A program made the translations under genes and the position numbers. Positions 35,235-42,839 of a stretch of DNA of 64,000 bases are shown piece after piece. Origin of the DNA: Gemmatimonas groenlandica (lineage in GTDB: Bacteria; Gemmatimonadota; Gemmatimonadetes; Gemmatimonadales; Gemmatimonadaceae); the NCBI RefSeq assembly GCF_013004105.1, contig NZ_CP053085.1, positions 4,588,001 to 4,652,000 of the forward strand, written 5' to 3'. The first letter of the stretch is position 1; every line of letters starts with the position of its first letter. Under the pieces are notes generated by a model. That model saw only the letters and a list, made by a program, of their open reading frames with translations, made no database searches and had not been told where the DNA came from.

Positions 35235-35786
35235 ATGCATGCGTTCCCGCGGTCGTTTCGCGCTCCCGTGAACGTGGATGCTCTAGTTCTGGTTGGACCG
35301 AACGGCGTCGGGAAGTCAACGGTTGGACGCGCCCTCGCCGAAACCGGCGAATTCGAATACCTCGACTTGGAGGCGTTCTTCGCCCGCCGGTACGCATCGC
35401 TGGCGGCCTATCGCGCTGACCGGGCGAACGCCTACGTCCAATTCGAAGACACGGTCCGATCGCGTATCGCCGCCGATGCGTTACCCGTCGTGTTTGAAGA
35501 AGTCGGCATCAATGCATCGGCGCTCGGGATGCTGACGGCGCTACGGCGCGACTACCACGTCGTGCTAGTCGAGCTGCACGCGAGCGTCGAGAGTTGCATT
35601 CATCGCGCTGCCCAACGTGAAGGCGGCGAGCGCTTCCCCAAAACGGCTGTCTCCGTCCGCGACGTGTGGGAGCGATTCGCTACAGATCGCGCGCTTCTTG
35701 GTCCTATTGAGCATCGCATTGATACGGAGATGCTCGACGTATCGGCGATCGTCGACCAAATCCTCGCAGTGCTTACGGAGGGATAG
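35235..35786 (+). CDS. P-loop nucleotide kinase-like protein
   Basis: A 183-residue protein from ATG 35235; TTG 35217 would add six residues. The Walker A motif GPNGVGKST is at residues 21-29, preceded by the hydrophobic strand DALVLV. The following EYLDLEAFFARRYASLAAYR resembles the substrate-binding part of shikimate- or gluconate-kinase-like proteins. The lid and sensor regions are short. It should be a small cytoplasmic kinase, substrate unknown. The ICMT-like gene starts 4 nt after its stop, suggesting co-transcription. Confidence 0.82.
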   Translation: MHAFPRSFRAPVNVDALVLVGPNGVGKSTVGRALAETGEFEYLDLEAFFARRYASLAAYRADRANAYVQFEDTVRSRIAADALPVVFEEVGINASALGMLTALRRDYHVVLVELHASVESCIHRAAQREGGERFPKTAVSVRDVWERFATDRALLGPIEHRIDTEMLDVSAIVDQILAVLTEG

Positions 35787-35789
35787 CTC

Positions 35790-36470
35790 GTGCTCGTCGT
35801 TGCTCTCCGACTGATGGCGGACGGCGGACTCGTGGCGCTGATGCTCTTCGCGTCCGCCGGCACGCTTGCGTGGTGGCGCGCTTGGGTTTTGCTCGGGGTG
35901 TTGATGGTGGTCCGCGTCGCCGGTGCTGCGGTGATTGCCCGCGTCAGTCCCACGTTGTTGCGCGAGCGCGCGCGGCTCCCACTCCACGACGAGCAGCCGT
36001 CGGCCGATCGACTGCTGCTGCTCGCGGTGTTGGCCACGGGGTTTCTTGGGCTGCCGCTGCTCGCGGGACTCGATGTGCACCGGTGGCACGTGCTCCCTCC
36101 CCCCGCGCCGTGGCTCAGTAGTATTGGCTTGGTGCTCTTCGCGCTCGGCTGGGGCCTCAAGCAGGTCGCGCTCCGAGCGAACGCGTTCGCAACCACGGTC
36201 GTCCGGCTGCAGACGGAAAGGGCGCACGCGGTCGTGGACGCGGGGATCTACGCGGTCGTGCGCCATCCGTTCTACGCGGCCGATCCACTGATCTTGGTCG
36301 GGCTCGGCCTGTGGCTGCAATCGTCGACGGCGGCGCTCGCGGCGGTCGTCCCGGTTTTGTTCATGGTGCTCCGGCTGCAGCTCGAGGAGCGCTTCCTGCT
36401 CCGGGCCCTTCCCGGCTACGATACGTACATGACGCGCGTGCCGCATCGCCTCGTCCCGGGCATTTGGTAG
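35790..36470 (+). CDS. Isoprenylcysteine carboxyl methyltransferase-family membrane protein
   Basis: A 226-residue integral membrane protein starting at GTG 35790. Five or six hydrophobic helices are visible. The C-terminal signature VVDAGIYAVVRHPFYAADPL followed by LEERFLLRALPGYDTYMTRV matches the ICMT/PEMT-like membrane methyltransferases, where the RHP(x)Y motif lines the SAM site. The bacterial members methylate unknown small or lipid substrates. It is tightly linked to the P-loop kinase gene upstream. Confidence 0.88.
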   Translation: MLVVALRLMADGGLVALMLFASAGTLAWWRAWVLLGVLMVVRVAGAAVIARVSPTLLRERARLPLHDEQPSADRLLLLAVLATGFLGLPLLAGLDVHRWHVLPPPAPWLSSIGLVLFALGWGLKQVALRANAFATTVVRLQTERAHAVVDAGIYAVVRHPFYAADPLILVGLGLWLQSSTAALAAVVPVLFMVLRLQLEERFLLRALPGYDTYMTRVPHRLVPGIW

Positions 36471-36616
36471 GAGGTCTCGTCTGTGTCTCACTCGTTGCAC
36501 GAGTCGTTGCTGACCAACTCACGTACACGTGGCGCGAGTTGGAGCCGACGCCGGATTCCCTGCGTTGCACGCGAACGCCGGTCTTCGTCGTTCGCTTACA
36601 TCACGCTGAATAGCCT

Positions 36617-37057
36617 ATGGCCGACGAGCTGACACTGCAGATCGTGGTGCGCGAACCACTCCCCGAGGTATTTCTCCGGATGCAGCGCGGACGGCACGAG
36701 CTCGTCGCGCCGGTACGTGTCTCGGCGCTGTCGGTCACATTCGAATTGCGCGTGCAGGCGGTGATGCGGGCCAACGGCGCCATCGTGCTGAAAGGCCCGG
36801 AGGTCCAAGGTCCCCCCGCGCAGCGGTTCGTATATGTCAATGCGGGGTCGTATGCCGGTGCACCCCAGTCGCCGTGGTCTCGGCGCGCGAAAGTCCCGCT
36901 CGGCGCAATTACCGAGGCCTTGGTGCACGCCGTCCAAGCGACGACGCGGGCGGTGCTGCGCGCCGAGATCCACGGTCGGGCGCGCGACGGGGGACCGGCG
37001 GCTGCCACTGTCCCGCTGTTGGGCGCGGGATGGACCGTGGCGTCGGGCGAGGAGTAG
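36617..37057 (+). CDS. DUF5990-family protein, 146 aa
   Basis: The sequence fits the DUF5990 pattern well: ELTLQIVVREPLPEVFLRMQ, RGRHELVAPVRVSAL, GPEVQGPPAQRFVYVNAGSY, then AGAPQSPWSRRAKVPLGAI. Function is unknown; the family is small, cytoplasmic and beta-rich. The serine hydrolase gene begins 9 nt after its stop with its ribosome-binding site overlapping the DUF5990 end, so the two are likely translated from one mRNA. Confidence 0.85.
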   Translation: MADELTLQIVVREPLPEVFLRMQRGRHELVAPVRVSALSVTFELRVQAVMRANGAIVLKGPEVQGPPAQRFVYVNAGSYAGAPQSPWSRRAKVPLGAITEALVHAVQATTRAVLRAEIHGRARDGGPAAATVPLLGAGWTVASGEE

Positions 37058-37065
37058 GGGGACGC

Positions 37066-38406
37066 GTGCTGCGGCTACTCGGGTCGAAGCCAGCCGGGCG
37101 CGCGATGAAGCGACTCTTGGTGGCGGTAGTAGCAATTCTCGCGTGGACCGCTGTCGCCGGATACGGCGCCATCGAGGGCTGGTGGCTCCGGCCGATCGCG
37201 CCCCGCGGAAACGCGCAGGCGTTCATGCAGGCGGTGACGGCGCGGGCCACGGCCGAGAGCAAGGGGAACATCGCGCTCGTCTTGCTGCGTCACGGCGCGG
37301 TGTACGCCGAGCAGTACACGCCCTCTGTCGATCCCGTCGATCGCGACACCCGATTTCCGCTCGCGTCGATGAGCAAGTGGTTCACCGCCTACGCCGTGAT
37401 GCAACTCGTGCAGGCGGGTCGACTGGAGCTGGATGCGCCCCTGTCGAAGTCTCTCACGCAGTGGCAGTTGCCGGCGGGCTCCTTCGATGCGCAACAGGTC
37501 ACGATCCGTCGACTGCTGTCGCACACGGCCGGCCTCACGGATGGGCTGGGGTTCGGCGACTACCTGCCCACGGAATCCTTGCCCTCGCTGCCGGAAGCGC
37601 TGCGTCATCCGCGGGCGACAAGCGACTCCGCCGTCGCCATCGCGCTGGGCCGCAAGCCAGGCAGCGGATTCCAATATTCGGGCGGCGGTTACTTGATACT
37701 TCAAGCATTGCTGGAGGACGTCACCGGCATGCCCTTCGCGACATGGATGCAAGACTCGGTCTTTCGCCCGATCGGCATGCATCGCGCAACGTACGCGTAC
37801 CTCGGCTCGCTGGACAACGTGTCCCGGTCGTTCGACGCGCGTGGGGCACTCGCGCCGACCTATCGCTATGCGGCGGCCGGCGCCACCGGACTGTCGGCGT
37901 CGGCGCGTGATCTGATCACGTTTGCGCAGGCGAATGTGCAGGCCGATGTGAAGGCCGATGTGAAGGCTGATGTGAAGGCTGATCAGCGCGCCAGCGCGCC
38001 GTTGCGACGCGATACTCTACAACGCATGCGAGAGCCGCACGGCCGCCAGTTTGGCCTCGACATCTGGGGGCTCGGCGTGGCGCTCTACGCGCCGACGGCG
38101 AGCGGCGCGTACGTCTACGGCCACGACGGGAGCAACGCGCCGGCGATCAATAGCTCCATGCGGATCAACCCGGACAACGGGGATGCGGTGATCGTGTTGG
38201 TCACGGGGAATCCCACGCTGGCCACTGCGATCGCCGGCGAGTGGACACTCTGGCAAACCGGCGTCGTCGACTTCCTGTCGATCGAGCGTGCCGCGCGCTC
38301 GGCACTATTGCCGTGGCTGCTTGGTCTCGCTGCCATAGCTGTACTGTGGCGCTGGCGCGTGGTGCGCCGCCGTCGTACGACTCTTCCCGTTTCGGAGACG
38401 CTCTGA
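37066..38406 (+). CDS. Membrane-anchored serine hydrolase (beta-lactamase superfamily)
   Basis: GTG 37066 has a GGGGG tract just upstream and is preferred; ATG 37105 would give 433 residues starting at the signal anchor MKRLLVAVVAILAWTAVAGY. Motifs: SMSK in LASMSKWFTAYAVMQL (SxxK), YSGGGY for the Tyr motif, and YGHDGSN (HxG-type). A C-terminal hydrophobic helix (LLPWLLGLAAIAVLWRW) followed by RRRR would anchor it in the membrane. It contains a four-residue tandem repeat (ADVK), see the separate entry. The next gene overlaps its stop (TGATG). Probable esterase or D,D-peptidase. Confidence 0.85.
   Translation: MLRLLGSKPAGRAMKRLLVAVVAILAWTAVAGYGAIEGWWLRPIAPRGNAQAFMQAVTARATAESKGNIALVLLRHGAVYAEQYTPSVDPVDRDTRFPLASMSKWFTAYAVMQLVQAGRLELDAPLSKSLTQWQLPAGSFDAQQVTIRRLLSHTAGLTDGLGFGDYLPTESLPSLPEALRHPRATSDSAVAIALGRKPGSGFQYSGGGYLILQALLEDVTGMPFATWMQDSVFRPIGMHRATYAYLGSLDNVSRSFDARGALAPTYRYAAAGATGLSASARDLITFAQANVQADVKADVKADVKADQRASAPLRRDTLQRMREPHGRQFGLDIWGLGVALYAPTASGAYVYGHDGSNAPAINSSMRINPDNGDAVIVLVTGNPTLATAIAGEWTLWQTGVVDFLSIERAARSALLPWLLGLAAIAVLWRWRVVRRRRTTLPVSETL
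37930..37983 (+). repeat. 12-bp in-frame tandem repeat inside the serine hydrolase
   Basis: Units of GC(C/T)GATGTGAAG repeat about 4.5 times, the first unit diverged (GCGAATGTGCAG). They encode ANVQ-ADVK-ADVK-ADVK-ADQ, a charged spacer between the catalytic core and the HxG strand. The 12-nt unit keeps the frame, so slippage would change linker length only. Confidence 0.9.
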
Positions 38407-38828
38407 TGCTGCGTTGCACACCATTTCTGCTGTTCGACGGCAACTGCGCCGAAGCAATGAGCTTTTATCACGCGTGTGTTGGCGGCAGTCTCGTGCTGAC
38501 GACGCTCGGCGACACGCCCATGAAGGCGCAGTTTCCGCCGGACAAGCACGGGCGGATCATCAACGCGCAGCTCAAGAGTGGTCCAATCGAGATCTCGGCC
38601 ACCGACTGGATGGCCTCCCCGGCTTTCGAGCCAAAGCTCGGCAACATGTCGGCGATATTCGTCATCGGCACCGATAGCGCGGAGTTGAAGGCGGTATTCG
38701 ACAAACTCGCAGTGGGGGCTGATACAGAGCGGTTGCAGGAACTACGCCCGATGCCGTTCGGTCTGTACGGCCAATTGTACGACAAGTATGGCATGCAGTG
38801 GATCTTCAGAGGCGACGGTGCGCAGTAG
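38406..38828 (+). CDS. PhnB-like VOC-family protein, 140 aa
   Basis: ATG 38406 overlaps the stop of the serine hydrolase (TGATG), giving translational coupling. The VOC/PhnB pattern is MLRCTPFLLFDGNCAEAMSF, the middle DWMASPAFEPKLGNMSAIFV, and the end PFGLYGQLYDKYGMQWIF. The cytoplasmic dimer may bind a metal or aromatic ligand; function unknown. A decayed copy of its last third lies at 28898-29068. Confidence 0.9.
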   Translation: MLRCTPFLLFDGNCAEAMSFYHACVGGSLVLTTLGDTPMKAQFPPDKHGRIINAQLKSGPIEISATDWMASPAFEPKLGNMSAIFVIGTDSAELKAVFDKLAVGADTERLQELRPMPFGLYGQLYDKYGMQWIFRGDGAQ

Positions 38829-38949
38829 CGCTCGGTGACCATCACCTCCTCCACCTCTCAGGGTCGCACCGTCTGATGACGATCAATCCCCGCCAGTCCA
38901 CTCGCGTTCCTTTCTTTGGCGCTGCTACGCATCCGTAGGCACCTCCACT

Positions 38950-39125
38950 GCCGGCACCATCTTCACCGCCCGCTACGCAACGAGCCGGCGTCTCCTCGCC
39001 ATCGTTCGCGTTGACGCATGTGTCCGTCGTGGACGTCGAGCGTGGGCAGGTGGTCCACGACTACACCGTGGTGGTGTCCGGCAACCGCATCGAAGCGATG
39101 GGTCCCACCGCGCGCCTTCCCCAGG
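38950..39125 (+). pseudogene. 5' fragment of an imidazolonepropionase-like amidohydrolase gene
   Basis: The frame reads QRAGVSSPSFALTHVSVVDV, ERGQVVHDYTVVVSGNRIEA, MGPTARLPQG and then diverges. This is the start of the mature part of secreted amidohydrolases (ITHVTVVDV..G....D.TVVV.G.RI.AVGP), before the metal-binding HxH. After about 39125 the frame soon ends at TAG (39191) and none of the barrel is present. A start codon for the signal peptide is also not evident. Gene remnant. Confidence 0.6.
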
Positions 39126-39397
39126 GGGAAAGATCGCCTGCGAGCAGGCTCGGCTTTACCGTTGTGTCTGAGATCGTGTGCACGACGACGTAGCGAGCGC
39201 GTTCCACGACGGTACGACAGCGTTTTAGCTTGCGCCGCCCATGCGCACGGCGCATACTCTGAACTCAAGGGTGTGCAACGTCATACCAGTTGGGCTCGTC
39301 ACATCATTGACAATACGAGCCGTACTCGAGCGCGTCTACGCATTGGGCATGATGCCGCTCGCCAAGCGCGTGTACCCTTTCGGGCAACTGGCTCGCG
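39126..39397. other. Intergenic region upstream of bphO
   Basis: No gene seen. The stretch is less GC-rich than its surroundings and includes GACAATACGAG and TTTTAGC segments; it should contain the promoter of the phytochrome operon, but no confident -35/-10 pair can be assigned. Confidence 0.4.
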
Positions 39398-40027
39398 ATG
39401 ATCTTACAGGTTTTGAAGGATGTGACGCGCGAAAGTCATTTGGCGCTCGAACGCCTGATGCCTCTGCTCGACGCGGACTTGGCGGCGGCTGAGTACCGGC
39501 GCATGGTGCAGAAGTTGTTCACGTATCACAAACCGCTCGAAGCGATGCTGTTCTCCTCGCCAGGCTTTGCGGAGATCGGTCTCGACTATGCCGAGCGCGC
39601 CAAGACCACGCGGTTGGCCAACGATCTCTGCGCATTGGGAGTCAGCGCGGACGAAGTCGCGCAGATGCACTCGTGCGAGAGTCTGCCTCCTCTCGCCGAT
39701 CCGTCCCACGTATTCGGTTGTCTCTATGTACTCGAGGGCGCGACCCTCGGCGGGCAGATCGTCACCCGCCACCTGCAGGCCAGCCTCGGGTTGACGCCCG
39801 AAACGGGCGCGTCGTATTTCAGCGGCTATGGCGTTCGCACGGGTCCGCAATGGAAAGCGTTCTGCGCACTCTTAACCGGGTATGCGGCCCGCACCGGCGC
39901 CGACACCGACATTGTCGACGGCGCCAACGCCACCTACGAGACACTGACCGCGTGGATGCATGTCGTAGACGTTGAACCGACGACCGCCAGCGGCACCGGT
40001 TCCGTTGTGCGCTCGGTACTCGCATGA
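39398..40027 (+). CDS. bphO: Biliverdin-forming heme oxygenase (BphO-like)
   Basis: A 209-residue heme oxygenase-like protein. It opens with ILQVLKDVTRESHLALERLM, in which the His after the TRE(S/A)H element is the proximal heme ligand (H14). HVFGCLYVLEGATLGGQIVT carries the distal-helix glycines, and FSGYGVRTGPQWKAFCALL is the C-terminal signature of this bacterial group. It would open heme to biliverdin, the chromophore needed by the phytochrome encoded next, whose ATG overlaps its stop (ATGA). This bphO-bphP pairing is a known arrangement in other bacteria. Cytoplasmic. Confidence 0.93.
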   Translation: MILQVLKDVTRESHLALERLMPLLDADLAAAEYRRMVQKLFTYHKPLEAMLFSSPGFAEIGLDYAERAKTTRLANDLCALGVSADEVAQMHSCESLPPLADPSHVFGCLYVLEGATLGGQIVTRHLQASLGLTPETGASYFSGYGVRTGPQWKAFCALLTGYAARTGADTDIVDGANATYETLTAWMHVVDVEPTTASGTGSVVRSVLA

Positions 40028-42399
40028 CCATCGCCGAGCAGGGTGATGCAAGTCGACTGCCGTGGGCAGACGGTGTGTACAGCATCAAGCGACATGGCAC
40101 GAGTCTGACCAACTGTGACAGCGAGCCTGTGCAAGCTCCAGGCTGCATTCAATCGCACGGCGCCTTAGTGACCGCTCGCTTGTCCGATCTGACGATTCTG
40201 CAGGTGAGCGAGAATTCCGAACAGTACCTCGGTGCGGTGCCGGAGCGTCTCCTCGGCCAGCCACTTGGTAACGTGATCAGCAGCGAGCATGAGATTCGCC
40301 TTCGTTCGATGATCGAGAATGACTCGATCGAAGGGAATGCGCTGTTCGCCTTCACACATCCCGCTCGAGCCGACATGGCTCCATTGGACGTGTGTGTGCA
40401 CACCATGAGCGGCGTGCTTATCCTCGAGTTTGAGTCGAGCAGTCGTGGCGCCGATCCGCTGTTGCATCCGGCCGGAGATTTCTTTACATCGGTTCGGGCG
40501 GCCGTGACTCGAATGCAGAGTACGACCGGTCAGCTCGCCTTCTGTGATCGAATCGCGCGGGAAGTCCGTACCATCACCGGATTGGATCGCGTGATGGTTT
40601 ACCGATTCCACGCAGACAACCACGGTGAGGTGGTCGCCGAGAGCAAGCTGGACGAGCTGGCACCGTGGCTCGGGCTGCACTATCCGGAAGCCGATATCCC
40701 CAAGCCGGCGCGCGACATCTATCAGCGCATCTGGATCAGGCCCGTGCCGAATGCGGCGGGTCCGTTGATCGAGCTGGTACCTCTGGCGAACCCTGACACG
40801 GGGAAGCCGCTCACGATGACGTATTGCTCGCTGCGCGGCGCATCCGTGATGTACACCGAGTATCTCGCCAACATGGGAGTCGGCGCGTCGCTGACGATGC
40901 CGATCCTGATCGAAGGCGAACTGTGGGGGCTGATCGCGTGCCACCATCGACAGCCGACCGCGTTCCCGCACCAGATGCGCGCCGCCTGCGAGCTGCTCGC
41001 CCAGGTGGCCTCGCTGCAACTCAAGTCATCTGATCGAATCGAATCGCTGGAATACGGGCTCAAGGTGGAACAGATCCACCAGGAGCTCGTGGCCAAGGCT
41101 GCGCGAGAAGGCGACCTCCTCGCGCTCTCAGATCGTCAACCGTCGCTGCTCGACGCGATGGACGCCGATGGCGCCGCACTGTACCACATGGATCGCTGGT
41201 GGACCGCCGGTCGCACGCCGAGCGAGGAGCAACTTGACGCGCTGGCGGATTGGGTCAACCTCCGTCCCGAATTCTTATCGTTGACGCGTCCGGTGTTCGC
41301 GACCGACATGCTCTCGCGCGAGTATCCGGAAGGCGCGGGAATACGCGACGTCGCAAGCGGTGTGATCGCCGTTCAGGTCTCCCGCCTCCGTCGCGACCTC
41401 ATCATGTGGTTTCGCCCCGAGACGATACAAACCGTGAAGTGGGCTGGTCATCCGGACGACAAGCCACTGGTGCCGGGACCGAACGGCATGCGATTGACGC
41501 CGCGTCGATCGTTCGAGCTGTTTGTCGAGTCCGTGCGCAATCGCTCCCTCCCGTGGACCATGCTGGAGATCGATGCGGCCCTGCGCCTTCGCTTGCTGAT
41601 CATGGATCTGGCCACGTCGGAAGGGGAACGCATCAGTGAGCTGAACGTGGATCTCACTAGCAGCAACGAGGAGTTGGACGCGTTCGCCTACGTCGCGTCA
41701 CACGATCTCAAGGAGCCGCTGCGGGGGATTCATCGCTATGCCCATCAGCTGCTGGAGAGCGCGGATACCATCGGCGCCCTCAACCGCGGTCGCATGGAGA
41801 GCCTCATGCGTCTCACGCTGCGCATGGACAGCCTGCTTGATTCGCTGCTGCACTATTCACGGGTGGGCCGGACCAATCTCGAATTCGAGGCCGTCGATCT
41901 GAATGACGCCGTGGCTGACGCGCTCGAGATGGTCGGCGTACGCAGGCACCCTTCCGACGTCGGTGTGGTCTTCGAACGCCCGCTTCCCACCGTGCTCTGC
42001 GACCTGGTACGAGTTCGGGAGATCTTCAGCAACCTGATCAGCAATGCGCTCAAGTACAATCGCGATCCGCATCCTCGCATCGAGGTCGGGTACCTGCGTC
42101 CAGACGAACCAGGTCCGCGCCCGAACATGCCTGCGGAAGCGCTTGGCGAAACGATCTACTACGTCCGCGACAATGGGATCGGGATCGAAGCGCGACACCA
42201 TGAGCAGATCTTTCGCATGTTCAAACGACTGCACGGCCGGGACGAATTCGGAGGCGGCGTGGGTGCGGGCCTCACCGTGGTGAAGAAAGTGGTGAGCCGA
42301 CATGGCGGCCACGTCTGGCTGGACTCGACGCTCAACCACGGCACCACGTTTTTCTTCACGCTGCCCTCGCTGGCGCAACCCAATCGGAACCGCGAATGA
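40024..42399 (+). CDS. bphP: Bacteriophytochrome histidine kinase
   Basis: A 791-residue red/far-red photoreceptor with PAS-GAF-PHY-HisKA-HATPase order. Cys31 in LTNCDSEPVQ is where biliverdin is attached in bacteriophytochromes; a second Cys at 41 (APGCIQSHG) is unusual. The GAF domain has HYPEADIP (221-226, variant of PASDIP) and ARDIYQRIWIRPVPN. The PHY tongue is recognisable by WFRPE and LTPRRSF. The kinase has phospho-acceptor His560 in VASHDLKEPLRG, then NLISNALKYN, RDNGIGI and GAGLTVVKKVV. It is translationally coupled to bphO upstream and to the response regulator downstream. Cytoplasmic dimer. Confidence 0.96.
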   Translation: MTIAEQGDASRLPWADGVYSIKRHGTSLTNCDSEPVQAPGCIQSHGALVTARLSDLTILQVSENSEQYLGAVPERLLGQPLGNVISSEHEIRLRSMIENDSIEGNALFAFTHPARADMAPLDVCVHTMSGVLILEFESSSRGADPLLHPAGDFFTSVRAAVTRMQSTTGQLAFCDRIAREVRTITGLDRVMVYRFHADNHGEVVAESKLDELAPWLGLHYPEADIPKPARDIYQRIWIRPVPNAAGPLIELVPLANPDTGKPLTMTYCSLRGASVMYTEYLANMGVGASLTMPILIEGELWGLIACHHRQPTAFPHQMRAACELLAQVASLQLKSSDRIESLEYGLKVEQIHQELVAKAAREGDLLALSDRQPSLLDAMDADGAALYHMDRWWTAGRTPSEEQLDALADWVNLRPEFLSLTRPVFATDMLSREYPEGAGIRDVASGVIAVQVSRLRRDLIMWFRPETIQTVKWAGHPDDKPLVPGPNGMRLTPRRSFELFVESVRNRSLPWTMLEIDAALRLRLLIMDLATSEGERISELNVDLTSSNEELDAFAYVASHDLKEPLRGIHRYAHQLLESADTIGALNRGRMESLMRLTLRMDSLLDSLLHYSRVGRTNLEFEAVDLNDAVADALEMVGVRRHPSDVGVVFERPLPTVLCDLVRVREIFSNLISNALKYNRDPHPRIEVGYLRPDEPGPRPNMPAEALGETIYYVRDNGIGIEARHHEQIFRMFKRLHGRDEFGGGVGAGLTVVKKVVSRHGGHVWLDSTLNHGTTFFFTLPSLAQPNRNRE

Positions 42400-42839
42400 G
42401 CCGGACAGATCACGTCCTGGTGGTCGAGGACAATGACGACGACTTCGAGACGGTGACCGAGGCCGTACGTCGCGCGGGCATCACGAACCAACTCCGTCGC
42501 GCCGTGTCCGGTACCGAATGCGTGGAGATGCTGGTCGAGTTACTCGAGCGCGGGAGTACGTTGCCGGCGCTGGTCCTCCTGGACTTGAATACGCCAAACG
42601 CCGACGGGCGAGATGCCTTGCTGCAGATCCGCGCCAACAGCAACCTCGCGGTGATACCGCTGGTCGTTATCAGCGCGTCGGCGAACCCACGCGACATCAC
42701 CACCGCCTACAGCAACGGTGCGAACGCGTATCACATCAAGCCGGTCAATCATGCGACGCACCTGGAGATCCTGCAGACCATCTTCACGTATTGGATAAAC
42801 CAAGCCGTCCTGCCGACACATCGATCGCTGAGCCGATGA
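42396..42839 (+). CDS. Single-domain response regulator (Rcp1-like)
   Basis: A 147-residue receiver domain with no output domain. Acidic pocket EDNDDD (residues 11-16), phospho-acceptor Asp63 in LVLLDLNTPNADG, and Lys in YHIKPVN. The DLN.P..DG and KPV patterns match Rcp1-type regulators that pair with phytochrome kinases. It overlaps bphP by ATGA and the hybrid kinase gene by ATGA. It is likely the direct phosphoryl acceptor of BphP, acting as a shuttle to the next protein or by protein contact. Confidence 0.95.
   Translation: MSRTDHVLVVEDNDDDFETVTEAVRRAGITNQLRRAVSGTECVEMLVELLERGSTLPALVLLDLNTPNADGRDALLQIRANSNLAVIPLVVISASANPRDITTAYSNGANAYHIKPVNHATHLEILQTIFTYWINQAVLPTHRSLSR

Noticed and set aside
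35565-36500. 311-codon minus-strand frame, very His/Gln/Arg-rich
   Set aside because: Antisense of the P-loop kinase and ICMT-like genes; low-complexity composition.
37930-37983. Possible CRISPR-like array
   Set aside because: 12-bp units in frame inside a coding sequence with no spacers.
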